Shown here: positions 8,603-18,249 of the stretch, piece after piece | Layout: each line of letters opens with the position of its first letter | Numbering within the stretch: the first letter of the stretch is position 1 | From: Actinoallomurus bryophytorum | GTDB lineage: Bacteria; Actinomycetota; Actinomycetes; Streptosporangiales; Streptosporangiaceae | Length of the DNA stretch: 64,000 nucleotides | Direction of reading: 5' to 3' | Assembly (NCBI RefSeq): GCF_006716425.1 | Contig: NZ_VFOZ01000002.1 | Location: 1-64,000 of the forward strand | Translations under genes and position numbers: made by a program | The notes under the pieces: generated by a model | The model's database searches: none | The model's input: only the letters and a program-made list of their open reading frames with translations | What the model was told of the DNA's origin: nothing

Positions 8603-9295
8603 ATGCGGATCCTTCTCGTCGAGGACGACAACCGGTTCGCCGACGCGCTCATCGTGGCGTTGCGCCGGCAGAGCTTCGACGTGTCACGCGCGGCGACGGC
8701 GGCCGCGGCGCTGGCCGCGCCAGAGCCCGACCTGGTCCTGCTGGACCTGGGCCTGCCGGACATGGACGGCATCGAGGTGTGCCGGCGGTTGCGGGCCCGC
8801 GGCGATGTGGCGATCATCGCCATCACGGCACGGGGAGACGAGCGGGACCGGGTGATCGGCCTGCGTACGGGGGCCGACGACTACCTGGTCAAGCCGTTCG
8901 GGATCGCCGAGCTGCGGGCCCGCATCGACGCGGTCATGCGCCGTGTACGGCCGGCGGCGCGCCCTGCCGTGGCCGCCGGCGGCCTGCGCATCGACGTCGC
9001 CCGCCACCTCGTCACGTCCGCCGACGGTGCGGTCATCACCCTGACCCGCAAGGAGTTCGAGCTGCTCGCCGCCCTCTCGCGCCAGCCCGGCGTGGTCGTC
9101 TCGCGCGAACGCCTCCTCATCGAGGTGTGGAACAACCCGTGGCCGGGTGGGCAGCGCACCTTAGACGTGCACATGGCGACCCTGCGCGCCAAGCTCGGCG
9201 ACCCGAAGGTGATCCAGACCGTGCACGGCGTCGGCTACCGCCTGATCACCCGCGACGACGCCGGGATGGCCGGTCAGGTGGCGGAGGGCACGTGA
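8603..9295 (+). CDS. OmpR/PhoB-type response regulator
   Basis: A 230-residue response regulator. The receiver domain (about 1-115) has the acidic pair D8/D9, the phospho-acceptor D48 in LVLLDLGLPDMDG and the conserved Lys in VKPFG. A winged-helix DNA-binding domain follows (about 125-225, ending VHGVGYRL). A GAGGGG Shine-Dalgarno precedes the ATG. It is followed by its histidine kinase 36 bases downstream and is divergent from the liv operon, which it might control. Confidence 0.94.
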   Translation: MRILLVEDDNRFADALIVALRRQSFDVSRAATAAAALAAPEPDLVLLDLGLPDMDGIEVCRRLRARGDVAIIAITARGDERDRVIGLRTGADDYLVKPFGIAELRARIDAVMRRVRPAARPAVAAGGLRIDVARHLVTSADGAVITLTRKEFELLAALSRQPGVVVSRERLLIEVWNNPWPGGQRTLDVHMATLRAKLGDPKVIQTVHGVGYRLITRDDAGMAGQVAEGT

Positions 9296-9331
9296 GACAT
9301 CGCCGGCCGCCGCCGAGCGGGAGGTGAGGGC

Positions 9332-10828
9332 GTGCTGCGCCGCATGCTCGTGCTCTACGCCTCCCTGCTGCTCCTGGTGCTGGCCGCGCTGGAGATCCCG
9401 CTGGCCGTCGCCGTCGCCGCACGCGACACCCAGACGCTGTTCATCGACCAGCTCAACGACACCGCGCGGTTCGCCTCCCTCGCCGAGCCGGCGCTGCGCA
9501 GCGGCGAGATGGTGACACTGCGCGCCGAGCTGACCCGCTACGACAGCCTGTACGGGATCGCGGCCGCCATCGTGGACCAGGACGGAAGGATCGTCATCTC
9601 CTCGCGCCCGGGGCTGAGTCTCGGCGGAGCCGCCCGTTCGCGGCTGCGCGCCGCGCTGTCGGGCGACCGTTCGGGCATCGAGGAGGTGGTGTGGCCGTGG
9701 CGGCGCGCACCGCTCGTCGTGGCGGAACCCGTCGGCCGTGGCGGTGAGGTGGTCGCCACCGCCGTCACGATCGCGCCGACCGGGGCCGTACGCTCCCGCA
9801 TCACCACCCGGTGGACCGAGCTGGCCGCCGCCGGCCTCGCGGCGCTGCTGGGTTTCGGTCTCGCCGCCGTCCCGCTCACCCGGTGGGTGCTGCGCCCGGT
9901 CCGCGAGCTGGACGAGGTCACCGGCGAACTCTCGGCCGGGCAGTGGCAGGCACGGGTCCCGGTGACGACCGGACCGGCCGAGATGCGACGGCTCGGGGAG
10001 CACTTCAACACCATGGCCGCGGCGATGAGCCGCATCCTCGAACAGCAGAAGTCCTTCGTGTCCTACGCCGGGCACCAGCTGCGCAACCCCCTCGCGGCAC
10101 TGCGGCTGCGGGTGGAGAACCTCGCCCCCCACCTGCCCCCGGCGGGCGAACGCGATCTCGAGCTCGCCATCGACGAGGCCGGCCGGCTGGGCCGCATCCT
10201 GGACGGGATCCTCGCGCTGGTGCGCGCGGAGGGCGGCAACTACCGGATCTGTGTGGTCGACTGCGGCCGGGTCGCCAGGGAACGCGTGACCGCGTGGCGG
10301 CACGACTCCTCCGGCGTACGGCTCCGGTGCCGCGGCGCGACCCACGCCGCCGCGTTCGCGGTCCAGGGTGGCGTCGGCCAGATCCTCGACGCGCTCATCG
10401 ACAACGCCACCAAGTTCGCCGGCCCGGACGCGACGGTCACCGTGACCGTGTCCCGGCCGCACCGGCCCGCGGACGGTCTGGGCGAACCGGTCGTCGGGAT
10501 CGACGTCGTGGACGACGGGCCGGGCCTCTCCGAGGCCGACCTGGCCAGCGCCACGCAGCGGTTCTGGCGTGGTGCGGAGCACCAGAACGTCGACGGCACG
10601 GGACTCGGGCTCGCCATCGCCGGGGCGCTGGCCGAAGCGTCCGGCGGGGTGCTGCTGCTCGGGCCGGCGCGTCCGCGCGGCCTGCACGCCCGGGTGGTCC
10701 TGCCCGCGGCGGCGGGATCGCCGCCGGAGCCGGGCCCGGTCAGCTCTGCCGCTTGGACTCCCGGTAGTAACGGATCGCCCCGGGATGCAGCGGCAGCGGA
10801 TTCGTCGAGATCGCCGCGCGCAGGTTGA
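9332..10828 (+). CDS. Sensor histidine kinase
   Basis: A 498-residue membrane histidine kinase. There is a transmembrane segment at about residues 7-30, an extracytoplasmic sensor of about 130 residues, a second segment at about 163-186, a HAMP-like linker, and a HisKA domain with phospho-accepting H248 in SYAGHQLRNPL. The ATPase domain shows the N box (DALIDNATKFAG), DDGPGL and GTGLGLAIAG. GTG at 9332 gives the hydrophobic N-terminus. Its C-terminal 30 codons overlap the end of the converging TAXI gene. It pairs with the regulator immediately upstream. Confidence 0.93.
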   Translation: MLRRMLVLYASLLLLVLAALEIPLAVAVAARDTQTLFIDQLNDTARFASLAEPALRSGEMVTLRAELTRYDSLYGIAAAIVDQDGRIVISSRPGLSLGGAARSRLRAALSGDRSGIEEVVWPWRRAPLVVAEPVGRGGEVVATAVTIAPTGAVRSRITTRWTELAAAGLAALLGFGLAAVPLTRWVLRPVRELDEVTGELSAGQWQARVPVTTGPAEMRRLGEHFNTMAAAMSRILEQQKSFVSYAGHQLRNPLAALRLRVENLAPHLPPAGERDLELAIDEAGRLGRILDGILALVRAEGGNYRICVVDCGRVARERVTAWRHDSSGVRLRCRGATHAAAFAVQGGVGQILDALIDNATKFAGPDATVTVTVSRPHRPADGLGEPVVGIDVVDDGPGLSEADLASATQRFWRGAEHQNVDGTGLGLAIAGALAEASGGVLLLGPARPRGLHARVVLPAAAGSPPEPGPVSSAAWTPGSNGSPRDAAAADSSRSPRAG

Positions 10829-11687
10829 GGTGCAGGGCCTCGGGATGCGCGCGGGCCAGCGCGTCGCGCTGCTCGAACAGCATCCGCGTCAGCGCGTAGG
10901 CGCGGTCGGCCGGCATCGACGCGTTGACCACCAGGTAGTTGGGCACGCCGATGGTGCGCACCGGCCCGGAGAGCTCATAGGTCGACGCGGGGATCGACCG
11001 CTCTTCGTAGAACGCCCGATACCGCTTTCCCAGCGGCTCGACGTAGTCGCCGAGGTCGATCAGCCGGATCGGCATCACGTGCGCCAGCTCCGCGATCGTC
11101 CCGGTCGGCAGCCCCCCGGAGAAGAAGAAGGCGTCGATGTGGCCGCCGCGCAGCGCGGCGGCCGAGTCGGCCACCTGCAGCCTGCGGACGTGGACCCCCT
11201 TCTCCGGGTCCACCCCGGCCGCGGTGAGCAGCCGGGTCGCGATCAGCTCGGTGCCCGAGCCTGCCGCCCCCATCGACACGACGCGCCCGCGCAGGTCCGG
11301 CAGCCGGTGGATCGAGCTGTCCGCCGCGACCACCAGGTGCGTGTAGTTCTCGTACAGCCGGGCCAGCGCGACGACCGGCTCGCGAGCCGTGAACGGCGGT
11401 CTGCCCTCGTACGCCAGCGCGGCCGAGTCGGCGAGCGTGAAGGCGACGTCGGCCCGTCCCTCCGCCACCAGCCGGAGGTTCTCCACCGACGCGGCCGTCG
11501 CGACCACCTCGGGTTCGGCTCCGGGCAGGTGTGCGCGCGCCACCCGCGCGAGGCCCTCGCCGTACGCGTAGTACACCGCTCCCTGACCGCCGGTCGCGAT
11601 GACCAGCCGCCAGGGGTGTGCCGCCCGCTCGCCGCACGCGGCCACGAACAGCAGCACTGCGACGACGGAGACTGTGACCCACCTCAC
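10740..11687 (-). CDS. TAXI family TRAP-type solute-binding lipoprotein
   Basis: A 315-residue lipoprotein (lipobox VAAC, Cys18) of the TAXI (TRAP-associated extracytoplasmic immunogenic) solute-binding family. It contains the family pattern IATGGQGAVYYAYGEGLARV and ATAASVENLRLVAEGRADVAFTLAD. No TRAP membrane subunit is nearby. Stand-alone TAXI proteins beside two-component systems may act as sensory partners, and this gene converges on, and overlaps by about 90 bases, the histidine kinase. The GTG start at 11687 lies inside a short dyad. Confidence 0.88.
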   Translation of the reverse strand: MRWVTVSVVAVLLFVAACGERAAHPWRLVIATGGQGAVYYAYGEGLARVARAHLPGAEPEVVATAASVENLRLVAEGRADVAFTLADSAALAYEGRPPFTAREPVVALARLYENYTHLVVAADSSIHRLPDLRGRVVSMGAAGSGTELIATRLLTAAGVDPEKGVHVRRLQVADSAAALRGGHIDAFFFSGGLPTGTIAELAHVMPIRLIDLGDYVEPLGKRYRAFYEERSIPASTYELSGPVRTIGVPNYLVVNASMPADRAYALTRMLFEQRDALARAHPEALHLNLRAAISTNPLPLHPGAIRYYRESKRQS

Positions 11688-11690
11688 AGT
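11671..11690. repeat. Inverted repeat across the TAXI gene start
   Basis: ACTGTGA (11671-11677) and TCACAGT (11684-11690) form a perfect seven-base dyad with a six-base spacer. It covers the GTG start codon of the TAXI gene and the first codons. It could be an operator or a translation-blocking stem, or chance within coding sequence. Confidence 0.3.
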
Positions 11691-11805
11691 CGCACACAGT
11701 ACGCCGCCGTGGCGGCTTTACGCAGGGCTGGTGACGGCTGTACGGCCGCGATCGCCCGCGGCGGTTCACCGTCGCGCGCTACCGTCGGGGCAACAGGGGG
11801 TATTC

Positions 11806-14085
11806 ATGACCGAAACGACAGAAAACTGGCAGCCGAGCGCGTGCATCCTGTGTGAGTGCAACTGCGGCATCGAGATCAAGCTGGGTACTGACGGCCGGAG
11901 TTTCGAGCGAATCCGGGGGGACAAGGCTCATCCGGCGTCGCGGGGCTACACCTGCAACAAGGCCCTGCGGCTGGACCACTACCAGAACGGCCGCAACGAC
12001 CGGATCACCCGCCCGTTGCGCCGCCGGGACGACGGGTCGTTCGAGGAGATCGACTGGGACACCGCGATCGCCGAGGTGGCGGGCCGGCTGCGTGCGGTGC
12101 GTGACGCGCACGGCGGGGAGACGATCTTCTATTACGGCGGGGGCGGCCAGGGGAACCATCTCGGCGGTGCGTACTCCTCCGCGACGCTGAGGGCGTACGG
12201 CGGAAAGTATCGGTCCAGCGCGCTGGCGCAGGAGAAGACGGGCGAGTTCTGGGTCGACGCGCGGATGCTCGGCGGTTACGTGCGCGCGGACATCGAGCAC
12301 GCCGAGGTGAGCCTGTTCATCGGCAAGAATCCCTATCAGTCGCACGGTTTCCCCCGTGCCAGGGCCGTGTTGAAGGAGATCGCACGGGATCCGGGCCGCA
12401 CGATGATCGTGATCGACCCGGTGCGGACCGAGACGGCCGAGCTCGCCGACGTCCATCTGGCGTTGCGCCCGGGCACCGATGGTTACCTGCTGGCCGCGAT
12501 GGCCGCGGTCCTGGTCGAGGAGGACCTGCTGGACCACGCGTGGCTCGCCGAGCACGCCACGGGCCTGGCCGAGGTCATCACCACGCTGCGCCAGGTCCCC
12601 GTGTCGCGGTACGCCGAGCTGTCCGGGATCGCCGAGGACACCGTCCGTGACACCGCGCGGCGGATCGCCGCCGCGTCCTCGGTCGGCGTGCTTGAGGACC
12701 TCGGGGTGCAGATGAACCGGGACTCGACCCTGGTCAGCTACGTCGAGAAGCTCATCTGGCTGCTGACCGGGAACTTCGCCCGCCCCGGGTCGCAGTACCT
12801 GCCCAGCGGCCTGTCCCCGCTCGGCCGCGACCGGGGACGCCACATCGATGACGTGCCGCGCTCCCCGGTCGCGGGTGCGCCGATCATCAGTGGCCTGGTG
12901 CCGTGTAACGTCATCGCCGAGGAGATCCTCACCGACCACCCCGGACGTTACCGGGCGATGATCGTGGAGAGCGCGAACCCGGCACACTCCCTCGCCGGCT
13001 CGGCCACCATGCGCCAGGCCCTCCAGGCACTGGACACACTCGTGGTGATCGACGTGGCCATGACCGAGACGGCGCGGCTCGCCGACTACGTCCTGCCCGC
13101 ACCGACCCAGTACGAGAAGTGGGAGGCGACGTTCTTCAACTTCGACTTCCCCCGCAACATCTTCCACCTGCGGCCACCCGTCCTGCCCGCGCCGGAGGGC
13201 CCGCTGCCCGAACCGGAGATCCACGCCCGCCTCGCGGAGGCCTCCGGCGCCCTCACCGATGCCGATCTGGCCCCGCTGCACGCGGCCGCCGCCCGCGGAC
13301 GGGCCGCCTATGGGGCCGCGTTCATGGCCGCCACGAGCGACCGCCGCCTGGCGGGCCTGGCGCCGGTCCTGCTCTACCGCACCCTGGGACCCACCCTGCC
13401 CGGCGGCGCCGCCGCCGCTGCGGTGCTGTGGGCCGCCGCGCACCGCTGCGCCGCCGAGAACCCCGACGGCGTACGCGACGCGGGCTTCGGCACCGGCCTG
13501 GAGGCCGGCGAACGCCTCTTCGACGCGATCCTCGCCGGACCACACGGCGTCGTCATCACCGAGGACCGGTGGGACGGGGTCTGGCAGCGCGTACGCGACC
13601 CCGGGCACCGGGTCCGGCTGGCCATCCCCGAGCTGCTCGGCGACCTCACCGCTCTGGCCGAACGTCCCGCACCCGGCTCCGACTCATCCTGGCCGTTCGT
13701 CCTGACCGCCGGGGAGCGACGGGCCTTCACCGCCAACACCATCATCCGCGACCCCGGCTGGCGCCGCCGGGGCGGAGACGGCGCGCTCCGCATGAGCCTG
13801 ACCGACGCCGAACGGATGCTCCTGTCCCCCGGCGACCGCGTCCGCGTGACCACCCCGGCCGGCTCGGCCGAGATCCCGGTCGAACCCACCGACCGCATGC
13901 AGCCGGGACACGTCTCGCTGCCGAACGGCCTCGGTCTCGCCTCCTCCGACCCGCAGGGCGGCGCCGGCACCCCGCCGAACGAGCTGACCACCGCCGCCCA
14001 CCGTGACCCCTGGGTCGGCACACCACTGCACAAGCACGTCCCGGCCCGTGTCGAGCGCTGCGAGGTGGCCGCCCCCCGGCCGTGA
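11806..14085 (+). CDS. Molybdopterin-dependent oxidoreductase
   Basis: A 759-residue oxidoreductase of the DMSO-reductase superfamily. The N-terminal domain has Cys13, Cys16, Cys20 and Cys50 (C-x2-C-x3-C-x29-C), a 4Fe-4S binding pattern. The Mo/W-bis-MGD domains follow, with typical segments such as FIGKNPYQSHG and VIVESANPAHSLAGS, and a C-terminal molydopterin-dinucleotide-binding barrel ends the protein (LPNGLGLA region). No electron-transfer or membrane subunit and no chaperone gene adjoins it, so it is probably a cytoplasmic, monomeric enzyme of unknown substrate. ATG at 11806 follows a CAGGGGG stretch. Length and cofactor pattern resemble the many uncharacterised actinobacterial members. 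Confidence 0.87.
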   Translation: MTETTENWQPSACILCECNCGIEIKLGTDGRSFERIRGDKAHPASRGYTCNKALRLDHYQNGRNDRITRPLRRRDDGSFEEIDWDTAIAEVAGRLRAVRDAHGGETIFYYGGGGQGNHLGGAYSSATLRAYGGKYRSSALAQEKTGEFWVDARMLGGYVRADIEHAEVSLFIGKNPYQSHGFPRARAVLKEIARDPGRTMIVIDPVRTETAELADVHLALRPGTDGYLLAAMAAVLVEEDLLDHAWLAEHATGLAEVITTLRQVPVSRYAELSGIAEDTVRDTARRIAAASSVGVLEDLGVQMNRDSTLVSYVEKLIWLLTGNFARPGSQYLPSGLSPLGRDRGRHIDDVPRSPVAGAPIISGLVPCNVIAEEILTDHPGRYRAMIVESANPAHSLAGSATMRQALQALDTLVVIDVAMTETARLADYVLPAPTQYEKWEATFFNFDFPRNIFHLRPPVLPAPEGPLPEPEIHARLAEASGALTDADLAPLHAAAARGRAAYGAAFMAATSDRRLAGLAPVLLYRTLGPTLPGGAAAAAVLWAAAHRCAAENPDGVRDAGFGTGLEAGERLFDAILAGPHGVVITEDRWDGVWQRVRDPGHRVRLAIPELLGDLTALAERPAPGSDSSWPFVLTAGERRAFTANTIIRDPGWRRRGGDGALRMSLTDAERMLLSPGDRVRVTTPAGSAEIPVEPTDRMQPGHVSLPNGLGLASSDPQGGAGTPPNELTTAAHRDPWVGTPLHKHVPARVERCEVAAPRP

Positions 14086-14094
14086 CGGGCGAGT

Positions 14095-14505
14095 TCAGCC
14101 GCCGGCGGGCGGGCCGGCCGGGGCGCCCGACACGGTCGCCACCGGCGGGCCCACCGGCGGCCGCGGGTCCGGTTTCAGCGGCGGAGCCGGCGGCACGTGG
14201 CAGTGGTGGTTGTGGGCGCACGGGTCCGCCGGCAGCACACCGGAGTGGCCGCCGGAGGAACCCGGCGTGCCGCGCCGGGCCGTCGCCGCGGCCTTCTTCA
14301 CGGTCGTACGGTGCCGATGGTGAGGGGTGCCACTGGGCGTCGGGCTCGGCGTCACGAACGGCGACAATGTCAACGACGAAATGGTCGGGGCCGGTGCCGC
14401 GACGCCGTGCGACCCGTGCCCGCCGTAGGTGAGAACGGTCACGACCACCGCGACCACCACGAGGGCGAGCCCTCCGGCCAGCGATATCAGGCGGCGCCTC
14501 GTCAT
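14095..14505 (-). CDS. Small membrane-anchored proline/histidine-rich protein
   Basis: A 136-residue hypothetical protein. After a basic start (MTRRR) there is one hydrophobic helix (about residues 6-26), followed by a Ser/Thr/Pro-rich extracytoplasmic tail with a His-rich patch (HHRHR), a small CAHNHHC motif and a final Pro-rich stretch. ATG at 14505 has AGGAGG upstream. It converges on the molybdopterin enzyme with nine bases between stops. The composition suggests a cell-wall-spanning tail; no family is recognised. Two Cys around four residues with two His might bind metal. Confidence 0.6.
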   Translation of the reverse strand: MTRRRLISLAGGLALVVVAVVVTVLTYGGHGSHGVAAPAPTISSLTLSPFVTPSPTPSGTPHHRHRTTVKKAAATARRGTPGSSGGHSGVLPADPCAHNHHCHVPPAPPLKPDPRPPVGPPVATVSGAPAGPPAGG

Positions 14506-14681
14506 GGGACCTCGACCTCCTGGCCAGAGCGATCCTGGCGGCGAATGCTTGCGGCGCATCCTGCGGACCAGGCTCGGCGGCGCGGGACGCCTCTTCGGCC
14601 AAGATCGGACGGAAGCGGCTAGAAGCTACCAATCGCCCAGCCGACTCCGCCACTCGGCCGTCCGCGCGCCGCGCCGCGTCC

Positions 14682-16283
14682 TCAGCCGGCGCCCCGTACG
14701 ACGTCGAGGACCCGCCCGGCGCCGGCGTCGCCGGACCCGCGCCAGGCCACGTGCTGGTCGGGACGGACCAGGACGAGATCGGCGCCGTACCGGTCGTGCA
14801 GGGCGGTCCGCGTCAGGTCCACCACCGTGAGGGGGACGCCGCGCGCCCGCGCCGATCTCTCGAAGGCGGCGGACGGTGCGGGGCCCAGGCGCAGGAGCGT
14901 GAAGCCGTCGCCCAGCGCGTCGTAGAGCGAACGGCCATCGGGGAGCCAGGCGTGCGGGAGGCGTGCGCCCGGGCGGCCGGAGCCGTGGTAGGTCCGCGGC
15001 GTGTGCGACGGGACCGGCGAGCCGTCGTCGACGACGACCGGAGAGGCGGCGTAGTGGTAACCGAGGACCAGCCCTTCGCTGTGGAACTCACCGGCCTTGG
15101 CCCGTAGTGCCGCCGCGACCTCGGCCCGGTGCCGGTCCGCCGCTTCGCCGTCTCCGGTGAGCGGATGGCCGGCGAAGGAGGGGGCGAGCAGTTTCTCCTG
15201 CGCGGCGCTGTCGGTGATGGTCTGGGCGGCCACGGGCCGGCGCTCGGTCTCGTAGCTGTCCAGCAGCGCGGGATCGCCCCAGCCCTGGAGTACGGCGGCG
15301 AGCCGCCAGCCGATGTTGACCGCGTCGCCGACACAGGTGTTGTAGCCGTGCCCGCCCCACGGCGGGTTGAGATGGGCGGCGTCGCCGACCAGGAACACGC
15401 GCCCGGAACGGTAGCGGTCGGACAGCAGCATCCGCGCGACCCACGGGTCGGTGCCGACGACGCGCACGGGTACGTCCGGCGCGGAGCCGATGAGGGAACG
15501 CACCAGCGCCTGCGGGTCCGGCGTGGAGACACGGGTGTCGACCCGCTGGATGATGGCCCACCATCGGTCCTTCAGGTCGAGCCGGCCCATCAGGCCGGAC
15601 GCCTCCGGGCCGACCACCCAGTACTGCACCGCCGGGTCCAGGGCGATCCTGCGGTCGAGGCCCGGTGAACGGAAGACGATGCTGAGGTTGGGCCGTTCGC
15701 CGGACGACCCGGCGTACACCGCGCCGGCCGCCTCCCGGGTGACACCGCCGGCGCCGTCGCAGCCCAGCAGGTACTCGGCCTCGATCACGCGGGCGGCGCC
15801 GTCGCCGGCCGTCACCGTGACGCGCACCGCGCGGGCGTCCTGTTCGACGCCGGTGACCGTGTGCCCGGTCAGGCAGGTGACGGAGGACAGGTCGGCCACC
15901 GCCTCGCGGAGCACCCGTTCGGCGAGCGGCTGCGGTATCTGCTGACCCGGCTCCGCCCAGTGCTCGCTGCGCCCTTCGTACAGCCCGAAGGCGTTACGGA
16001 ACCGGGTGAGCTCGGTACCGAGCAGTGCCGTGCAGAAGATGACGTCCTGCGACCAGGAGACGGAAAGCGGCGCCACGGCGCGCAGCCGGTCCGCCAGACC
16101 CCAGCGGCGCAGGTGCTCCATGGTCCGGATACTGGTGGTCTTGGCGCGCGGCCGGTCGTCGTCGACGGTGAGACGCGGCTCCACCAGGCAGACGCGGATC
16201 CCCCGCCGGCCGAGCTCGACCGCCGCGGCGAGCCCGGCCGGTCCGCCGCCCGCGATGAGCACCTGCGGTGCGGCCTCCGTCAC
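14682..16283 (-). CDS. FAD-dependent aromatic-ring monooxygenase
   Basis: A 533-residue class A flavoprotein monooxygenase of the p-hydroxybenzoate hydroxylase/MhpA group. It has the FAD dinucleotide motif GGGPAGLAAAVELG near residue 11, a central DG region (LGCDGAGG) and the second FAD motif GRVFLVGDAAHLNPPWGGHG. The C-terminal thioredoxin-like extension seen in phenol- and pentachlorophenol-type members is also present. Such enzymes use NAD(P)H and O2 to hydroxylate aromatics. The cupin gene 39 bases upstream on the same strand is likely co-transcribed. The real substrate cannot be deduced. Confidence 0.87.
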   Translation of the reverse strand: MTEAAPQVLIAGGGPAGLAAAVELGRRGIRVCLVEPRLTVDDDRPRAKTTSIRTMEHLRRWGLADRLRAVAPLSVSWSQDVIFCTALLGTELTRFRNAFGLYEGRSEHWAEPGQQIPQPLAERVLREAVADLSSVTCLTGHTVTGVEQDARAVRVTVTAGDGAARVIEAEYLLGCDGAGGVTREAAGAVYAGSSGERPNLSIVFRSPGLDRRIALDPAVQYWVVGPEASGLMGRLDLKDRWWAIIQRVDTRVSTPDPQALVRSLIGSAPDVPVRVVGTDPWVARMLLSDRYRSGRVFLVGDAAHLNPPWGGHGYNTCVGDAVNIGWRLAAVLQGWGDPALLDSYETERRPVAAQTITDSAAQEKLLAPSFAGHPLTGDGEAADRHRAEVAAALRAKAGEFHSEGLVLGYHYAASPVVVDDGSPVPSHTPRTYHGSGRPGARLPHAWLPDGRSLYDALGDGFTLLRLGPAPSAAFERSARARGVPLTVVDLTRTALHDRYGADLVLVRPDQHVAWRGSGDAGAGRVLDVVRGAG

Positions 16284-16322
16284 GCGACAGGCACCGCGAG
16301 CACCTCGCCGGGCGTCGTCATC

Positions 16323-16865
16323 TCAGCCGTCCAGCCGAAGGTCGAAGCGGAACTCGTTGCCGAACTCCCGCCCGGCCGCGGCGAGATGCTCGGCCGAGGG
16401 AACATGCGGCGGCCGGGGCAGCCCGCGCGAGTCGGTACGGGTGCCGGCGGCGGCGAAGAAGCGCTCGAAGCCACCGGTGCAGACGCCGAGGATCCTGGTG
16501 TCGTCGGCCTCGACCCGGAAGCTGTGCGGCAGACCGGCGGGTACGTATCCGAAGTCGCCGGGGCCCAGCAGCCTCTCCAGCCGTTCGCCCTCCGCGTCCT
16601 GGATCCACACGCGCGCCCGGCCGCCCAGAACGAAGAAGATCTCGTGCACGTCGGCGTGCGTGTGGGTGGGGATCGCCTCGCCCCGGGGAGCGGCCAGGGT
16701 GAAGACCCCGAACTGTCCCTCGGTCTCGTCCTTGCTGAGCAGGACGGTGACCAGAGAGTCGAACAGGTGCGCGCGCTCCCCCTCACCCGCCGGGAGGAAG
16801 AAGGGCAGTGGCCTGCCCGGAAGCGTGAAGTCCTCCGCGCCGGCCTTGGCGAACTCCGCGGTCAT
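16323..16865 (-). CDS. Cupin-domain (quercetin-dioxygenase-like) protein
   Basis: A 180-residue single-cupin protein. The first cupin motif carries H68, H70 and E75 in PTHTHADVHE, and the second provides H114 in PAGLPHSF, giving the usual three-His-one-Glu metal site. It resembles the quercetin 2,3-dioxygenase-like cupins that open or oxidise flavonol and polyketide-type substrates. It is the first gene of a two-gene unit with the FAD monooxygenase, which suggests sequential oxidation of one aromatic compound. A TCGAATTCGA palindrome at 16874-16883 sits just ahead of the start. Confidence 0.83.
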   Translation of the reverse strand: MTAEFAKAGAEDFTLPGRPLPFFLPAGEGERAHLFDSLVTVLLSKDETEGQFGVFTLAAPRGEAIPTHTHADVHEIFFVLGGRARVWIQDAEGERLERLLGPGDFGYVPAGLPHSFRVEADDTRILGVCTGGFERFFAAAGTRTDSRGLPRPPHVPSAEHLAAAGREFGNEFRFDLRLDG

Positions 16866-17027
16866 CGGTCACCTCGAATTCGAATCGGCTCGCCGTCACG
16901 CGACGACCAGCAGAACGTGATGACCGAAGAATGAACCGGCGGGACACTCCGCGCCAGAGGGGACGGCCGCCTCCACGAACCGAGGGCCGGCGGAACATCC
17001 GCCGGCCACGACGCGTTACCACGCTCC

Positions 17028-17717
17028 ATGGCGACACTTGGACTGATCGGAAGCGGATACATAGGTGGCACCCTGGCGCGACTCGCCGTCGAGGCCGGGC
17101 TGGACGTGGTGCTCAGCAACTCGCGAGGACCGGAGACCCTCGCCGACCTCGCGGCGGAACTCGGCGCGCGGGCCACGGCGGGAACATCGGAGGAGGCCGC
17201 GGCCTCCGGGGACTGGGTCGTGGTCACCATCCCGTTCAAGAACTATCCCCAGGTGCCGCAGGCGCCGCTCGAGGGCAAGACCGTCATCGACACGGGCAAC
17301 TACTACCCGCAGCGTGACGGCCGGTTCGCGGAGCTGGACTCGCACGCCACCACGAGCAGCGAGCTGGTCCAGGCCCATCTGGATGGGTCACACGTGGTGA
17401 AGGCGTTCAACAACATCTACTTCGAGCACCTCTGGTCACTGGCCCGTCCGGCCGGCGCGCCGGACCGTTCCGCGCTGTCGATCGCCGGGGACGACGCTCA
17501 GGCCAAGGCGAGGACGACCGCGCTGCTGGACACCCTCGGGTTCGACGTGGTGGACGCCGGTCCGCTCTCCGAAGGGTGGCGCCAGGAGCCGGGCACACCC
17601 GCCTACGGGAGTCCCTACCTGAAGGACCCGGCCGCCGCGCTGACCGCGGACCCGGGCGCTCCGGCCGGGGTGGCCGAGATCCGCGAGGCGCTGGCCGAGG
17701 CCGTACGCGGTAGCTGA
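17028..17717 (+). CDS. NADPH-dependent F420 reductase-like oxidoreductase
   Basis: A 229-residue NAD(P)-binding protein of the F420-dependent NADP reductase-like family. The N-terminal Rossmann motif GLIGSGYIGGTLARLA and the NSRGPETLADLAAELG loop (Ser/Arg for the NADP phosphate) are clear. Conserved VKAFNNIYFEHL follows. Such proteins move hydride between NADPH and F420 or related flavins. It is divergent from the cupin gene across a 162-base gap and stands before a PPOX-class F420 protein, which supports an F420 context. Confidence 0.82.
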   Translation: MATLGLIGSGYIGGTLARLAVEAGLDVVLSNSRGPETLADLAAELGARATAGTSEEAAASGDWVVVTIPFKNYPQVPQAPLEGKTVIDTGNYYPQRDGRFAELDSHATTSSELVQAHLDGSHVVKAFNNIYFEHLWSLARPAGAPDRSALSIAGDDAQAKARTTALLDTLGFDVVDAGPLSEGWRQEPGTPAYGSPYLKDPAAALTADPGAPAGVAEIREALAEAVRGS

Positions 17718-17812
17718 AGCCGCCGGGCCCCCTGAGCGTGGCGGCGCATGCGTACCGGGGACGCGCCGCACGCGTCCGCCGGCGGGGGGCCGGCCGGCAC
17801 TAGGGTGTCGGC

Positions 17813-18217
17813 GTGGCCACACTCCCGCGGCGGCTGGGCGCGGACGCGCTGGAGTTCCTGCGGGAACGCCATCTCGCGACGCTCACCTCGATACGGCCGG
17901 ACGGCTCACCGCACGTGGTGCCGGTCGGCTTCACCTGGGACGCCGAAAGAGAGCTAGCCCGGGTGATCACCGACGGGTCGAGCATCAAGGCCCGTATCGC
18001 CACCGCGGGAGGGCGCGTCGCGCTGTGCCAGGTCGACGGCCGCCGCTGGCTCACCCTGGAGGGGACGAGCGCGGTCAGCGACGACCCGGCGCGGGTGGCC
18101 GATGCGGTGGCCCGCTACGCCGAGCGCTACCGGAAGCCGCGCGAGAACCCGCACCGGGTGGTCATCGAGATCACCGTGGAGAGGGTGCTCGCATCGTCCG
18201 GCCTCCTCGGCCCCTAG
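17813..18217 (+). CDS. PPOX-class F420-dependent oxidoreductase
   Basis: A 134-residue split-barrel flavin/F420-binding protein. It shows the family opening [32 protein letters not shown] and the [25 protein letters not shown] strand pair of actinobacterial TIGR03618-type F420 enzymes. These reduce small substrates with reduced F420 or bind FMN. The gene starts with GTG at 17813. It follows the F420 reductase-like gene on the same strand. Confidence 0.83.
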   Translation: MATLPRRLGADALEFLRERHLATLTSIRPDGSPHVVPVGFTWDAERELARVITDGSSIKARIATAGGRVALCQVDGRRWLTLEGTSAVSDDPARVADAVARYAERYRKPRENPHRVVIEITVERVLASSGLLGP

Positions 18218-18249
18218 GGCGCGCGGGATCGGGGCGCCCGGATCCTTCA

